NCBI GenBank assembly: GCA_949316235.1
Contig: OX438741.1
Location: 13,207,124 to 13,271,123, forward strand
Length of the DNA stretch: 64,000 bases
DNA from: Oegoconia quadripuncta
Taxonomy: Eukaryota > Arthropoda > Insecta > Lepidoptera > Autostichidae
Direction: 5' to 3'
Within the stretch, counting starts at the first letter, position 1. Each line of letters opens with the position of its first letter. Of this stretch, positions 1-11,135 are shown piece after piece. Position numbers and translations under genes: made by a program. The notes below the pieces were generated by a model that was not told where the DNA came from, did not search any database, and worked only from the letters and a program-made list of their open reading frames with translations.

Positions 1-524
1 CTTATTTAAAGTGTATAAAGTTCCTGACAGTTTGAGCCCTAATTCAATTGTATAGGTCTAATAGGTCACACGATACAGGGTTCCCAATGTTCACTATTTT
101 CCCCGGAATGTGGGAAAATTGGAAATGTCTAATTTTCGACCAAAATATCAGGTTATTGAGGTATCTCAGGGAAAATTCTTGGGAAGTGTAGTTAAAGCAT
201 ATTTAATTATCTTTATTAAGGACTATACACAAAAAACAAACAAACGATTTATGAATTTCTTATCAACTTTCTGGGCTTCATGTATGCTTCTTAGAGATGG
301 GCAGACTGAAAAATTGATAGAGAAAAGGGCATAGTTAGCTTAGTAATACTTACAAAGCACAAACACACGACATAAGGGACGAAATGTATATGCCAATGAT
401 ACGCTTTTTTCACATGTAGTCATTATTATTCAAATAATATTATTTCAAATTGGCATACAATATATTGAAAATGACGTAATCCATAAGATATTTTAGTATT
501 AATTATATCGATTTCGTCTCTATT
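1..524. other. AT-rich intergenic DNA, no gene recognised
   Basis: Only short open frames are present. The one of 74 codons from base 110 begins at GTG rather than ATG and resembles nothing I know. I see no repeat shared with the rest of the window. Confidence 0.5.
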
Positions 525-695
525 AATGTTATTGTTTAGCTGAGATAATTATTCTGTTTATGTATATAACTTGTGTTTCCTAGTAATACTATTAATTTAT
601 GTACAACATTTGTATGCCAGTTTGGTAGATCATGGGGATTATATTCATAAATAATAATATATCTACAAAAGAATAAATTATTGATTGATACAAAT
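525..695 (+). repeat. LINE 3' end fragment with ATTG-type tail
   Basis: The words ttgtttagctga, tttgtatgccag and ttggt.gatca followed by an AT-rich stretch ending in attgattgat recur in the same order at 37.1-37.33 kb, where the copy is a clean insertion with a 6-bp target-site duplication. The polarity and simple-repeat tail fit a 5'-truncated non-LTR retrotransposon. The family is not identified. Confidence 0.5.
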
Positions 696-1111
696 ACATA
701 ACACTATTGTTAATTTAGTATTTTAAGGAAACCATCATGCGCGAGCCTAAGTAGCACTTGGCCTGTTTTTTTACCCATCCAAAACAATAAAGAGAAAGAT
801 GGGCCTATTTTGATGACATATGAGTTGACGCGTCATTGTGCTCGCTGTCACGGCCAATATAATAGATATCTCCGGGAAGTAATATCACCTGACACCATGT
901 CATATAGGGCGACGCGTTTTTAATAACACCGCGTGTTTATTTGATGCCGGATGTTATTATGAAATCGCATACGAGTGCGATTAACTCAAAGGGACGCTTC
1001 TAAATGTGACATAGATGATTCAACATATATGTATGTACTTTTGTTTTGTATGGTTGTTCACCAATATTTTAAATTTGGCTGAACTCCGGAATAGAGAATA
1101 TAACTTTGATA

Positions 1112-1388
1112 TGCACAACGGGTTATCACTTAACGTAAACCTGATGTTAAGTGAAGATGAGGCCGAAGGCGGAAGCGTACTGACACAGAAACACAAATAT
1201 TTGGGAAACTGGCTATGTTATCTCTGACAACCGGAACACAACAATGCTATTGACATTGCTATTTGGTGGCAGATTTAGATAAGATGGTGGTAGACATGCG
1301 GACATTTAATACCCCGCTGGGGATGGAAGCAGACAGCGACCTCTGAATCGCAAACCCTATGTTGTTTACATTGAACTACGGAGGCGGA
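1112..1388 (-). repeat. SINE, family A (tRNA-derived), diverged
   Basis: Read on the - strand this starts with a tRNA-like head (ccgcctccgtagttcaatgt..., then a B-box-like stretch that is partly damaged) and ends with the family tail about cacttaacatcaggt...cgttgtgcat. At least nine other copies of this ~300-bp family occur in the window, and this one has lost part of its body. Confidence 0.7.
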
Positions 1389-1974
1389 ACACTCTAGTGA
1401 AATCGGTATTTTTCCAATTTTTGGCGGTTGAATTATTTAATTTATTAATTAAAACATTTGGTTGTTTTAGTGTGGAGCTCCTCCTTAATTATGTTACATG
1501 TATGTACGTAGTATTACTGGCTACATAGGGACTGTCTAACCGGCCGTCGAAGACTCGACAAATAGACAATAAACTTAATTAAGCTACGGGTTTTCACTTA
1601 AGCTACTAGTTTATCGAACCCAATGGTATCGTGACGCTAGTGTACAGGCATTTCCAATAAAGCTGTCTACTCACAGCACAAAGTAATGGCGTCTAATAAC
1701 GCGTAATAAACAATAAAAGTCGCGATCCTATTTTATTATCAGTAGTTAGGGGGTTTTAACGGCCGACTTACAACGGAGGAGTTTACGGCCACAGAATTGG
1801 AATTAAGTACAAAGTTGTCGCTTATTTTAAGCATTATTAATGTAAGTCTGTATCATAACATCACGGGTATATATCGAAACGTCTGAATTTTTTGTTATTC
1901 TAGTTGTCACAGCGACCCTGTGACAAATCACAGGGTAGGTAGAATGAGGCCAGAAGGCCAGTGATGACGTATTA
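1389..1974. other. no gene recognised
   Basis: AT-rich sequence with no long open frame and no repeat that I could match to another part of the window. Confidence 0.45.
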
Positions 1975-2345
1975 TTATCGAACTGAAGCGTGGTCGCTCA
2001 CTATGGGCCTCATAAGAAGGCTCAAGGCCATCCAAAGGGCAATGGAGAGAGCTAAGCTCGGGTCTCCCTGCGGGATCGAATCAGAAATGAGAAGATCCGC
2101 AGGAGAAAAAAGGTGACTGATATAGCCCGAAGAATTGCCAAACTTAAGTCGCAGTGGGCGGGGCACTCTGCTCGTAGGACCCTCGGCCGTGGGGGGGAAA
2201 GGTTCTTGGGTGGCGACCACGCACCGGAAGAAGCAGCGTGCAGAGTCCTCCACGAGGTGGATCGACGATTTGGTATAGATCGCGGGAAGCCGCTGGATGC
2301 GACCGATCGTTGTGTGAATCTTTGGGGGAGGCCTTTGTAAAGTTT
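1975..2345 (+). pseudogene. RTE-type LINE fragment, C-terminal end of the reverse transcriptase ORF
   Basis: Translating across frames gives SLRDRIRNEKIRR, then TDIARRIAKLKSQWAGHSARR, the conserved C-terminal region of RTE-clade endonuclease/reverse transcriptases common in Lepidoptera. Downstream the expected GRP..RW-like region is spread over other frames, so the piece carries frameshifts. The catalytic reverse transcriptase and the endonuclease are absent, so this is a 5'-truncated dead copy. The clade is recognised from memory of the family; the motif itself is visible. Confidence 0.7.
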
Positions 2346-2984
2346 GTTGGAGAAAAAAACAAAATAATTTATTGTATTCTTTATTGCACATAAAAAACAT
2401 GTTGACAATCAGTCGGAAATATTGTACAAAGGTGAGCTTATCTCTAATAGAGATCTCTTCCATCCAACCTCAGTGGTGGTTAGAGCATTGTGCGGGACGG
2501 TGAAGAAAAAGTGCAGTTACGGAAGGACAAATATACTATACATATAGATATATAATATAATATGTTATTTACATCATACACTACTAGAATACCGAAATAC
2601 ACTTAGTTATAAAATTACACGTGATTATTAGTAAACTATATAATATAAATAAATAAATATCACATATATAAGTACATAATTATATAAATATATATCTTAA
2701 ATCATGATAGAATAATAATTTATTCTTATATCAATCGTCGCAACTGTTTAAAATATTTCTGTCCACGAGTATGAATCAGCTGTGTTGACAATGCATTTTA
2801 AGGAAACCTTACAGCCCTGCAAAAATTTGTACTAAATTTTGAATTTTGATCCTTTGATAGGTACAGTCTGTTAACTTGTCCATCTTGTGATAATTGTAGG
2901 ACTTTTCTTGGTTAGGCAATGAGAATGGCATTCCTTTTTGTGTCAATGAAGAGTACGCCACTGTCATTGACATACAAGCAATAA
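2346..2984. other. AT-rich DNA without recognised gene
   Basis: Bases 2365-2400 resemble a LINE 3' end on the - strand (tttattgcacata). The remainder is simple AT-rich sequence. Confidence 0.4.
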
Positions 2985-3224
2985 GCCTAAAAACGTCCCT
3001 TTCGGGAACGCGCCTCCCCGTGTTAGAGGGGGGGCAGAGCGGGAGGGGGACCTGGAGCCGGTGACGCGTTCCCAGGCCCTCTACTGCCGAGGAAGGTCAC
3101 CGCGTGGTTTTAGTGGGTATCCCTCCCGATAGGGAGGGGAGTCCCACATAACCGAGTCGCCGTCCCCCAGGCGAGCGGTACGCGTAACGCGTTTCACCGT
3201 GTCAACAAAAAGGCCTAAAAACGT
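2985..3224 (+). mobile_element. 5'-truncated R1-type LINE 3' UTR with 12-bp target-site duplication
   Basis: The GC-rich block 2997-3212 is flanked on both sides by gcctaaaaacgt (2985-2996 and 3213-3224), a clear target-site duplication. The block contains gttcccaggccct, tactgccgagga, ggttttagtgggtatccctccc and gtcccacataac, which recur in the same order at 4.6-4.8 kb and 5.9-6.09 kb. In the third copy the block follows the end of an R1-like ORF, which identifies it as that LINE's 3' untranslated region. Confidence 0.75.
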
Positions 3225-3844
3225 GTTGCAAATTTTATCGCTTGTCCTGAATTATTCTAAAATTTTTTGATCTGTCTTCCAAAATTACTCATAAATGTTT
3301 TAACTATTCGTTAATAAGCCTTGGCTTCCAATTCCTTAACTCTATGACTAAACCTCTAGGTTTGATACAGCTTAAACTCTGACGCACGCAGATTCCAATC
3401 CATTTCAACAAAATCCAAATGCACTTGCAATCGCGGCGTGCCTACCTGCGTACAAGCGATGTCAATGATTAGAAATAGCCCACTACTTTGTGGCTATTTT
3501 TGTATAGCTATTGTACGGGCTATTTAAAATTCTATTTCCTGACTTCATAATAGTCATGTGAGTGGGTCAATAGGTCTATTGCGTTTGCGCAAAGGAAAAT
3601 GCCATACATTATGTTTCAATTATATACCACGTGTCAATCAGATGACGTTGATCTGTAGTTGGCAAGAGTATAATCATTGTAGTACTTTGTGCAGAATAAG
3701 AATTCTGAATGAACTTTATACTATACTAGCAAACCGCCCCGGCTTTGTACGGTTACAATTACTTTCTAGAAATGACATATGCATGTATTATCAAATTCCG
3801 TTGCGTCGTTTAGAAGAGTAAGCGGAGAAATAGACAGCGAAATT
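3225..3844. other. no gene recognised
   Basis: An 87-codon frame starts near 3558 but resembles nothing known to me and shows no coding features. No matching repeat was found. Confidence 0.45.
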
Positions 3845-4274
3845 ATATTAGGTCCTTACCTATGAAATTGGCGTTTTGTATGAAGAATTTCATTAAGACT
3901 GTTTTCTACATACAAACATTTTTGTTTTTTTTTGGGAACGGCAAATCCAAATTTAGCTAAACTTTGTGTGTATTATCGGATAACATTAAGTTAAGTATAG
4001 GCAGCGTTAATTTTTAAAAGTAACCGCTTTATAAAAGTTTCAGCGAATATATGAAATGATTATGGGAAGCACATGAAAAGAGTTCTGTTCAAATTTTTTT
4101 TACTATGTGATTTAGCCCAGAAATTAAAAAAATATTTCATGTGAAACCTTGAAATAATATTCCATTATCCAAATATAAAACAAATTTGGATATAGCTTTG
4201 AAAATCGCAGGAATTGGTACATTATGATTCACGAAGAAAAAAAACTCCAATTTCATAGGTAAAGACCCAATATA
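3845..4274 (+). mobile_element. MITE (~430 bp) with ~28-bp terminal inverted repeats, copy 1
   Basis: The left end tatattaggtccttacc and the reverse complement of the right end, tatattgggtctttacc, match over about 28 bases with two differences, and the element ends at TA dinucleotides. Copies at 36.2-36.6 kb (opposite orientation) and 63.7-64.0 kb (cut by the window end) share the interior. No transposase is encoded. The TA flanks and TIRs fit a Tc1/mariner-mobilised element, which is inference. Confidence 0.75.
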
Positions 4275-4590
4275 TACTATTCAGTGACAAATGATAGTGA
4301 TTGCAAGCTTTCCGCCCGCGACTTCATCTACGTGGAGCTCGAAATAAAACCTTATTTTATCACGGTAAAACAAAACAATAGTCACTGTCATAGCCCAGCG
4401 GATTAGCAGGCACACATAGCTCGAATAACTGACGTCCTGCGAGGCATTAAATTTCTTGAGTGGAGACTCAGTGGAGCGTAGGAGTTCCACTCACGTTTAC
4501 TAGCCCCCCTGCACATCTCGATGTAGTCGTCGCATCGAGCCCTGTCGCACTTCATATCGCTTGCTGATCGCGGTGTGAGGCATGACAGCA
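4275..4590. other. no gene recognised
   Basis: Short overlapping frames only. The sequence becomes GC-richer toward 4500, where the adjacent R1-like 3' UTR copy begins. Confidence 0.4.
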
Positions 4591-4800
4591 CCCTCTGCGG
4601 AGGACGTGCTAGAGCCCTCCAGGAATAGGTCTCCCCTTGTGAGGGGGGGCCTGGGGCGGGGACCTGGAGTCGCTTATGGGTTCCCAGGTCCTCCCTACAG
4701 CCGAGGAAGATCGCCGCGGGGTTTTAGTTGGTATGTCTCCCGAGAGGGAGGGGACTCCCACATGACCGTCTCGCCGTTCCCCAGGGGCCCACTCACAAAT
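4591..4800 (+). repeat. R1-type LINE 3' UTR fragment
   Basis: It shares gttcccaggtcct, cagccgaggaagat, ggttttagttggtat and gactcccacatgaccg with the copies at 3.0-3.2 and 5.9-6.09 kb. No coding part is attached. The target-site duplication was not resolved. Confidence 0.6.
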
Positions 4801-5019
4801 TGGACAGATAATCTGATGAAGGTCACGGGAAATGGCTGGTTGCAGGCCGTTTCCAACCGGTCACTCTGGAATTCTATGGGGAAGCTTATGTGTAAGCAGT
4901 TCAAAACCGCAATCGAATCAGGCCACATACATTACTGATATAAGTCCGGACATAGACTGGATACACATACTAACAGAGCGTTGTCAAACTCATAACGTTA
5001 TAACATCATTTTCGTCTAG

Positions 5020-5215
5020 GGTTAAACCCGATAGCATATTTTGAATTTTGCAGGCGCCGTGTTGGTTTTTTAATCGACTTCATTACCTTAAAATGTATCC
5101 TATAACCCTCTGGGTCTCAAGAGGAATGTAACGCTACCTTACACTTTAAAATAGGTTAGGCCGTTAGATAACAGGAGGTACCTAACATAAAAATCTACAT
5201 TCACACACACACTCC
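5020..5215 (+). repeat. Interspersed repeat family K, copy 1
   Basis: Shared words such as aattttgcaggcgcc, aaaatgtatcctat, tcaagaggaat and aggccgtt..ataacaggaggta recur at 63.5-63.65 kb in the same orientation and, inverted, near 9.05-9.2 and 40.3-40.49 kb. It is non-coding and its class is unknown. Confidence 0.6.
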
Positions 5216-5639
5216 AAAAACACTCTCCTTTTTGTCTTAAATTTTCCTTCCTCGCTGGAATGATTTAGGGTAGCTAATTTATTTAATTTTAGCCTTTTGT
5301 AAACCTAACAGCTCGTTATTACTAAGTACATAAATAAATTAATTTCAGAAAGCCATTAACAAGTTTTCACGTATAGATTTCTACATGATGTACCTACACA
5401 AATTATATTTAGAAAAAAAAACACGTATTACATGTGTGTTGTGTAACTTAATCAAATTATGGTAATGAGAGTAATCCTTTACAGAAAAGATCATATTATA
5501 ATTAACCTGATCTGTATCACTGCGACCATTGCGTAGACCGTAGATATCGTGATCGTCAATAACCTACAATTCGTTGGTCAGATTTGCTTCTTTGAGGCAT
5601 TACATTATTTTCCTGGCGACAATAGCTTTTGTTTCATCC
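5216..5639. other. AT-rich DNA without recognised gene
   Basis: No open frame of note and no repeat match found. Confidence 0.4.
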
Positions 5640-6090
5640 GGGAGCATTAAGTGGCCACCCAAGTGAATATTGCGATTACACATCAGCGAACCACATTCAC
5701 ACAGCAAATGTACAGCGGCTATGCTGGCGAGCGAGGAGGGTTGGAGGGCAGCGGCCTCCTTCTGCGAGGCAGTCATGCTCCAGAAGGAGGCCGAAGAGCG
5801 GGATCGAGAGAGGGCCGATCCCGCTCGCAGGAGGCGACGTCGGGGGGGCGGCTACGCTCGCTAGCCCCCCTGCGCTAGACTAACATCTATCTCTATATCT
5901 CTTGCCCTAATGGGCCTCCCTTTGTGAGGGGGGCTGGGGCCGCTTATGCGTTCCCAGGTCCTGCCTACTGCCGAAGAAGGTCGCCGCGGGGTTTTAGTGG
6001 GTATCCCTCCCGACAGGGAGGAGGAGGAGGGACGTAGGAGTCCCACATAACGGTTTAACCGTCCCCCAAGCGACGTAATGCGTTTCCACG
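5640..6090 (+). pseudogene. R1-type LINE fragment: end of the reverse transcriptase ORF plus 3' UTR
   Basis: The frame 5670-5864 ends with WRAAASFCEAVMLQKEAEER followed by a run of arginines (RRRRRRGG), the C-terminal signature of lepidopteran R1-clade LINEs. It is followed by the same 3' UTR block seen at 3.0 and 4.6 kb. The reverse transcriptase and endonuclease are missing, so this is a 5'-truncated dead copy. It links the other two GC-rich blocks to the R1 clade. Clade assignment is from memory of family motifs. Confidence 0.65.
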
Positions 6091-6842
6091 CGAAAATAAA
6101 GGTGTTTTCTCTGCAAGGAGGCAAATCTGCACATCCCTGTATCCGGGAGCCCCATGTTGAGCATGTGTTTAATCAGCAGTGCCCCGTGAGTGCCTTTGCG
6201 AGAATGCGTAAATTGCTCCTACTATATGTCAGAACTTGTCCGGCAATCTTATTATTGGAATGTCCTGAACCTGACGTGTTCGTCCAGAATTTTACCGGTT
6301 CTTTAAGGTAAAGCGAAATAGACTTTTTGGGATACCGCAGAGATGCTCAGTGCCGTATAGGTACTGTGTTTCTTTAGCCCTCAATTTCGCCAGTTCTTTG
6401 CCTTCGATACCTGCGCCTGAACCTGATGTAAAACGGCCTCATCTTTTTCGCCCAGGGTGTTTGCAGTTTTGAGCCTTGAGACAATTTTGTCAGGGCTGAA
6501 AGGGCCGCTGAAACTACTGTAATTGAATAAACTAATCACTACGCAACCATAAGCCTTCCTAGTTCCCCTCTCTACCGTACTAATCCCAAATTGAAATTGG
6601 TTAAGTATTATTGTCTTGTTTCTGTCATTGACACTGATAATCCTATTGTCAAAACGGTTTAGTTAATTACAAGACAACATGACATGTCTTGTACACCCCG
6701 TCTCACTGTCATTCACTTACAAACTTATTTCATCTCCTGTTCTAAGTTATCTGTATAAGTTGTATTGTATGGTATAAAACATTGCGGAATAGCGAATTGT
6801 GATAATATGAAACGTGAAAATAATAATATATATAATAAATAA
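6091..6842. other. no gene recognised
   Basis: A 77-codon frame at 6078-6311 has no recognisable features. The rest is short-frame AT-rich DNA. Confidence 0.4.
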
Positions 6843-7062
6843 TAAATATCTTTGCACATATACACAGCGCCATTTAGCTCCACACTAAGCAACTAGGCTT
6901 GGATTATGGATACCAGATGTTTGATAAACTACACAAATACATTTTTTTTTGTAAATAAATACATAAATAAATGAAAGGCATCCATAACTCGGGAACACAT
7001 GTCTGTATTCATCATACAAACTTATGCCCCTAGCGGGATTCGAACCCGCGACCTGTTGGTAT
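6843..7062 (-). repeat. SINE, family B (tRNA-derived), truncated head
   Basis: On the - strand it contains the B-box region gcgggttcgaatcccgcta followed by the family body (atgaatacagacatgtgttcccgag, agatggcgctgtg). The A-box end is cut off near 7062. The same family occurs at 7.56, 26.03, 28.19 and 63.15 kb. Confidence 0.75.
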
Positions 7063-7444
7063 AGCATATATAATAAATATATAAAAATATAATAAATTTG
7101 TCTGTTAGCATGATTTGGCTGAGATGTTGACGTTGCGTGTTCAATCATAAATCTGTCAATTTATTTATTTATTTAATCGTACACACGACTTTCACTTGTT
7201 ATTTTTCTTGGGATAACACAAAGGGATAGGGAAACGTTAGAGGTATTCGAGATGTGGTGCTGAAGACGAATGGAGGGAATAAGCCGGATAGAAAAGGGAA
7301 CAAATGAAGAGGTGATAAAGATGATAAAGATGATAGGTCACTTGATACGACACGACATTTTTTTTGAAGAACATAATTGGTGGAAAGATTGAAGGACAGA
7401 GAGAAAGGGAAGACCTAGGCGCAATTTACTTATAAAGACTTTTA

Positions 7445-7560
7445 ATACATACATAAAGTCACGCCTGTTTCCCGTTGGGGTAGAGAGACCACAGACTTCC
7501 ACTTGCTACGATTCTGACACATCAGTTTTGCTTCATTCACTCTCATAGATTGTTCATACA
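7445..7560 (+). repeat. Interspersed repeat family J, copy 1
   Basis: The block acatacataaagtcacgcctgtttcccg... followed by gacttccacttgctacgat and tttgcttcattcactctcat recurs at 15.11 and 39.41 kb. It is a non-coding fragment, probably from a LINE or SINE tail, whose class I cannot assign. Confidence 0.55.
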
Positions 7561-7561
7561 T

Positions 7562-7833
7562 AAATAAAATAAATATATATCCTTAGACATACACACAGCG
7601 CCATCTAGTTCCACAGTAAGCAACTATAGGCTTGTGTTGTGGATACCAGATGGTTGATATACTACATAAATACTTTTTTTTTGTAAATAAATACTTATTA
7701 TTAATGAAAACATCCATAACTCAGGTGCACATGTCCGTATTCATCACACAAACATATGCCCGTAGCGGGATTCGAACCCGCAACCTTTTGGTATAGTAGT
7801 CAGAGTTGTTAACCACAACACCAAACAGGTTGT
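7562..7833 (-). repeat. SINE, family B (tRNA-derived)
   Basis: Nearly full copy. On the - strand the head reads aacctgtttggtgttgtggttaa (A box) and the B box is ggttgcgggttcgaatcccgc, then the body ends in agatggcgctgtg and an AT-rich tail. The polymerase III boxes are visible, but it is not a tRNA because the sequence does not close into a tRNA of normal length. Confidence 0.8.
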
Positions 7834-9044
7834 CGGTTTAGGGTAATCTTGACTGGCCTTTCTATAAGACAGAATTGAAAAAAAAAATTGTCTACTGCAT
7901 AGACACTTAATTTAACATTTTGTATTAAATTCTGACCTGCTCATAACTGATTCTAATTTGTGTCACGGAGTAGCCTTCGGGGCGGGTCCTAATTTACATC
8001 CTTTCTACCTCCATCAAACATCTATGACTTCACACTCCTTTAACTTATACCACACTTACAGAGATCATTGTTAAGATGGGATCTGGGTAAGTGCTCTCTC
8101 TGACACTCGAGAAAAATGTGTTTATAAGCTGTCCTTGCCTCATCCGTTATCGTAGAGCGACGTCGAAGCCTCAACCAGCTTTGTGTTCGCTTCGAAACGC
8201 TTTTTTAATGATCGTCTGCATTCATTAGAGGAGAAACCTTGCCGGTATTTGTATAGAGATTTATTGTGAACGATACCTCATTCTTGAAGCTCAGATCTAA
8301 GTAAATATTGTGTTACACGTCATGGTATTTTTGGCATAAGCTGGTATATTTTTAATTAACCATCACAACATATGTCTAACTTCTAAGGCAAACGTATATC
8401 CATGTATCATCAACAGCCTATCCTAATTCACTCCTACCTTTTCCAAGGTACTGGAGCTGATCTTCGATTACGCAGTTCCTCCCACCATGTAGTAGATGGA
8501 TCGTTTTCCGAGGCTTTGCCTCCACTCCAGAATTGCTTTTCTCCAGCGGTCATCGTTTCTGCGACAGCTTTAAGTTTAACAATTCTATGAAACTTGTCAG
8601 CAACGAACGCTGACGATTTTGACGACAGATCTTTTTGTAGCTCGCTGAACGATTCTGAACTTATAGAGTAACCGCATAGTCAGTCTTTATGATTCGGATC
8701 CTAGATACTGGTAGGAAGCATGGAACTATGCACTTCTGAACCCTGCTGAACATTATGAACAAGTATATACACGCTAATATTCTTCTACAATTTCCGGGCA
8801 AATGTCGATTGATGTAAAGTCACGTGCGAAGCGTCCAATCATCGATAGTTCAAATTTCGAATCAATTGAGTTGCATCAAGTGAGAGACAGGTCGCCAATT
8901 GTTGGCTTTTAACGAACAATGAAACATTGAATTAAAGAATTGTGAAGTGTTATTTTTAATACAATAATGAAAACTTCGTTACTAACTACATTAATGAACA
9001 GGAGCTCTATTTTTACCCGTCTGCCCAAATCAGAAGGGTAATGA
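7834..9044. other. no gene recognised
   Basis: The only frame above 60 codons with an ATG (8402-8590) has no recognisable feature. No repeat partner was found in the window. Confidence 0.4.
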
Positions 9045-9215
9045 TTTTCGAGTGTATGTTTGTATGTAAGTATGCCCGTTCCTTTGGCGGATCCTGTAGC
9101 CTAAATGGCTTTATCGATTTCGAATGGTATGATGTCGTTAGATTCGTCTTGCTATCTGGTGTGTCATAGGATACATTTTTTTGTTACAACATCACACATG
9201 GCATCCGCAAAATAC
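9045..9215 (-). repeat. Interspersed repeat family K, inverted copy
   Basis: Reverse complement of the family at 5.02 and 63.5 kb: tttgtatgtaagtatgcc..., gattcgtcttg, gtgtcataggatacattttt and gcaaaatacaa appear in the expected reversed order. Confidence 0.55.
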
Positions 9216-9217
9216 AA

Positions 9218-9300
9218 TTTTTTTTTTAATGCATAACGGGTTGGTACTTGACCTCAATCACACCTGATGTTAAGTGAAGATGAGATCGAAGATGCAGTCG
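9218..9300 (-). repeat. SINE family A, 3' part only
   Basis: tgcataacgggttggtacttg followed by cctcaatcacacctgatgttaagtg is the tail third of family A on the - strand. The tRNA-like head is missing. Confidence 0.65.
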
Positions 9301-10914
9301 GGTTTTTTGTTATTTTTTTTTTATAGTTATTAAATCGCTCTTTTGAAATAGCAACGTCGCATGCGACTTAAGTCACAGTCACTTCCAAGTCGCATGACGC
9401 TGATGTTTTATATTTTTGTATCATTCGTCTCCAGTGTTGCCAATATAATTTTAATTGCTGAAAATAATGATCTAGATAAACCAAGTTAGATATCTTCGAA
9501 ACGGCTTTACCGGTTTCTATCAAACATGGCAATGAACTTATCTCCGAGTTTAATCCTAAATATAGAAAATTCAATATTTAGATTCATATTCATTTTCAAT
9601 GATATTTATTGATTATTTTATATAATTGAACCGCTAAAAATTGGCAAAACAATCGACTTCAGTCAGGTTCCACTGAATGCAAATTCTTGACTCATTGATG
9701 TAAATACCAAAATCGGTATATGAACGCCTATAATATGTGAGAATTTCCCTCAATTCCACATAAATCCCATCATCAGAACAAGATTATGATGAACGTGGGA
9801 CCACCCTGGAAGTATATCCTATTAAAAAAAACTAAAAAAATCCGAATTGGTTTATAAATGACTGAGTTATGAGGTAACAAACATAAAAAGAATACAACCG
9901 AATTGATAAACTTTTCCTTTTTGATGTCGATTAAATATCTTATTAAGGTTGGCATAAGGTTGTAATATTGAAATGTCCGATTTCGAAAGAAAAATAGTGG
10001 AAATCGAGCGCTGAAGGTGAGGCAAAATATTTAAAAAATAGAGTCCTTTTTTGTCCTCCGTGTGCTTTATTGCATAGAATTCCATATTATTCCCATCAGA
10101 TTGACCGGTCAGGACTTTTTGTCCATCGAATACAAACCTTACACTGAGCAGCTCCACAAAGACATCTAAATAACTTCGCTGTTTTTGAAGTATTATGGGA
10201 CTTGAATATTTCAGAGGCACTATTTAAGTACTGATTTTAGAATAACATTATGAACATAGTTAAAGTAGTAGGTAATAACTTCAATAACTCCTAAACAACA
10301 TTAGCACAATTTTGTCTTTGAGCACATTTTTTTGCATTATCAAAATAGCTGAATTCCACTAAGGTTTTGACAATCACGGACGTAGTTTTCACTGGAAATA
10401 AGAAAATAACATCTAAGCGGAGTCACGTGCCGGAACTTTTCCTACGTAATACGAAACAAACAGATAAAGAGCATCAAAATTTGAATAATGAATTTAGATG
10501 TCCTTTCCAGGAACATTTAAACCTTTTAGCGAACAATGTGCCAATCTGTCCGCTGCAATGTAGGACGGAAGATAGCAATTTTCAATGCGAGTGTACTCGA
10601 CGGGCCGTCCAAACTAAAACGTACTTCCTTACAACAGAACAAAAGCTATTTTCGTCTAAATTTAGACAATCCTGGGTGTTTATACTTGGTATTCATATTT
10701 TATGTCAATTTGTATCCAATTTGTGATGTTATTTTTTTAGGGTTCTGCAAAGTGTGAGCATATTTTATGTCGTAGTTTTTTGGTAAGATTGAAATTGTGA
10801 GATTTCATATTTCTAATTAGATTTTCATTTTTCCTGAAGTTTGGTAGCATTGGCGCGAAAATTGATTATTTGAATGGTTGACAAAGAAAATATGAGAGAA
10901 GTTAAAGTAACTCA
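9301..10914. other. no gene recognised
   Basis: Two frames of about 118 codons (9867-10220 on - and 10367-10726 on +) are visible, but the latter begins with TTG and neither has a domain or composition suggesting a gene. Confidence 0.4.
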
Positions 10915-10915
10915 A

Positions 10916-11045
10916 ACTCAAAGTATTTATTGCATATCACAGTGGTTCATATATGTGGGTATATATACAGTTGTTAGGTACATTAAGTAGTATCATGTGA
11001 CACGTAGTGCATGACAACCTTAGGCTTATTATGTATTTACATATT
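10916..11045 (-). repeat. Probable LINE 3' end
   Basis: ctcaaagtatttattgcat is typical of a LINE 3' terminus read on the - strand. No coding part is attached, so the call is tentative. Confidence 0.35.
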
Positions 11046-11074
11046 TTTTTGTTACAATTTTATTGTTGTTGTTT

Positions 11075-11090
11075 TATTATTATTATATTA

Positions 11091-11135
<45 letters not shown>
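11075..11135. repeat. (ATT)n microsatellite, 3' flank of the Dong-like LINE
   Basis: More than a dozen ATT units, equal to TAA on the other strand. It directly abuts the 3' end of the - strand LINE, and a second (ATT)n tract lies at its 5' end. Confidence 0.85.

Noticed and set aside
2113..2340. Overlapping 70-160 codon frames on both strands
   Set aside because: Shadows of the GC-rich RTE LINE remnant; only the + strand frame carries family motifs.
4582..4938. 118-codon + frame with Gly/Arg/Pro-rich sequence
   Set aside because: It runs through the R1-type LINE 3' UTR block and is not conserved in the other two copies.
9867..10726. Two ~118-codon frames as host genes
   Set aside because: No domain, no splice context and one begins at TTG; lengths are within chance for this composition.
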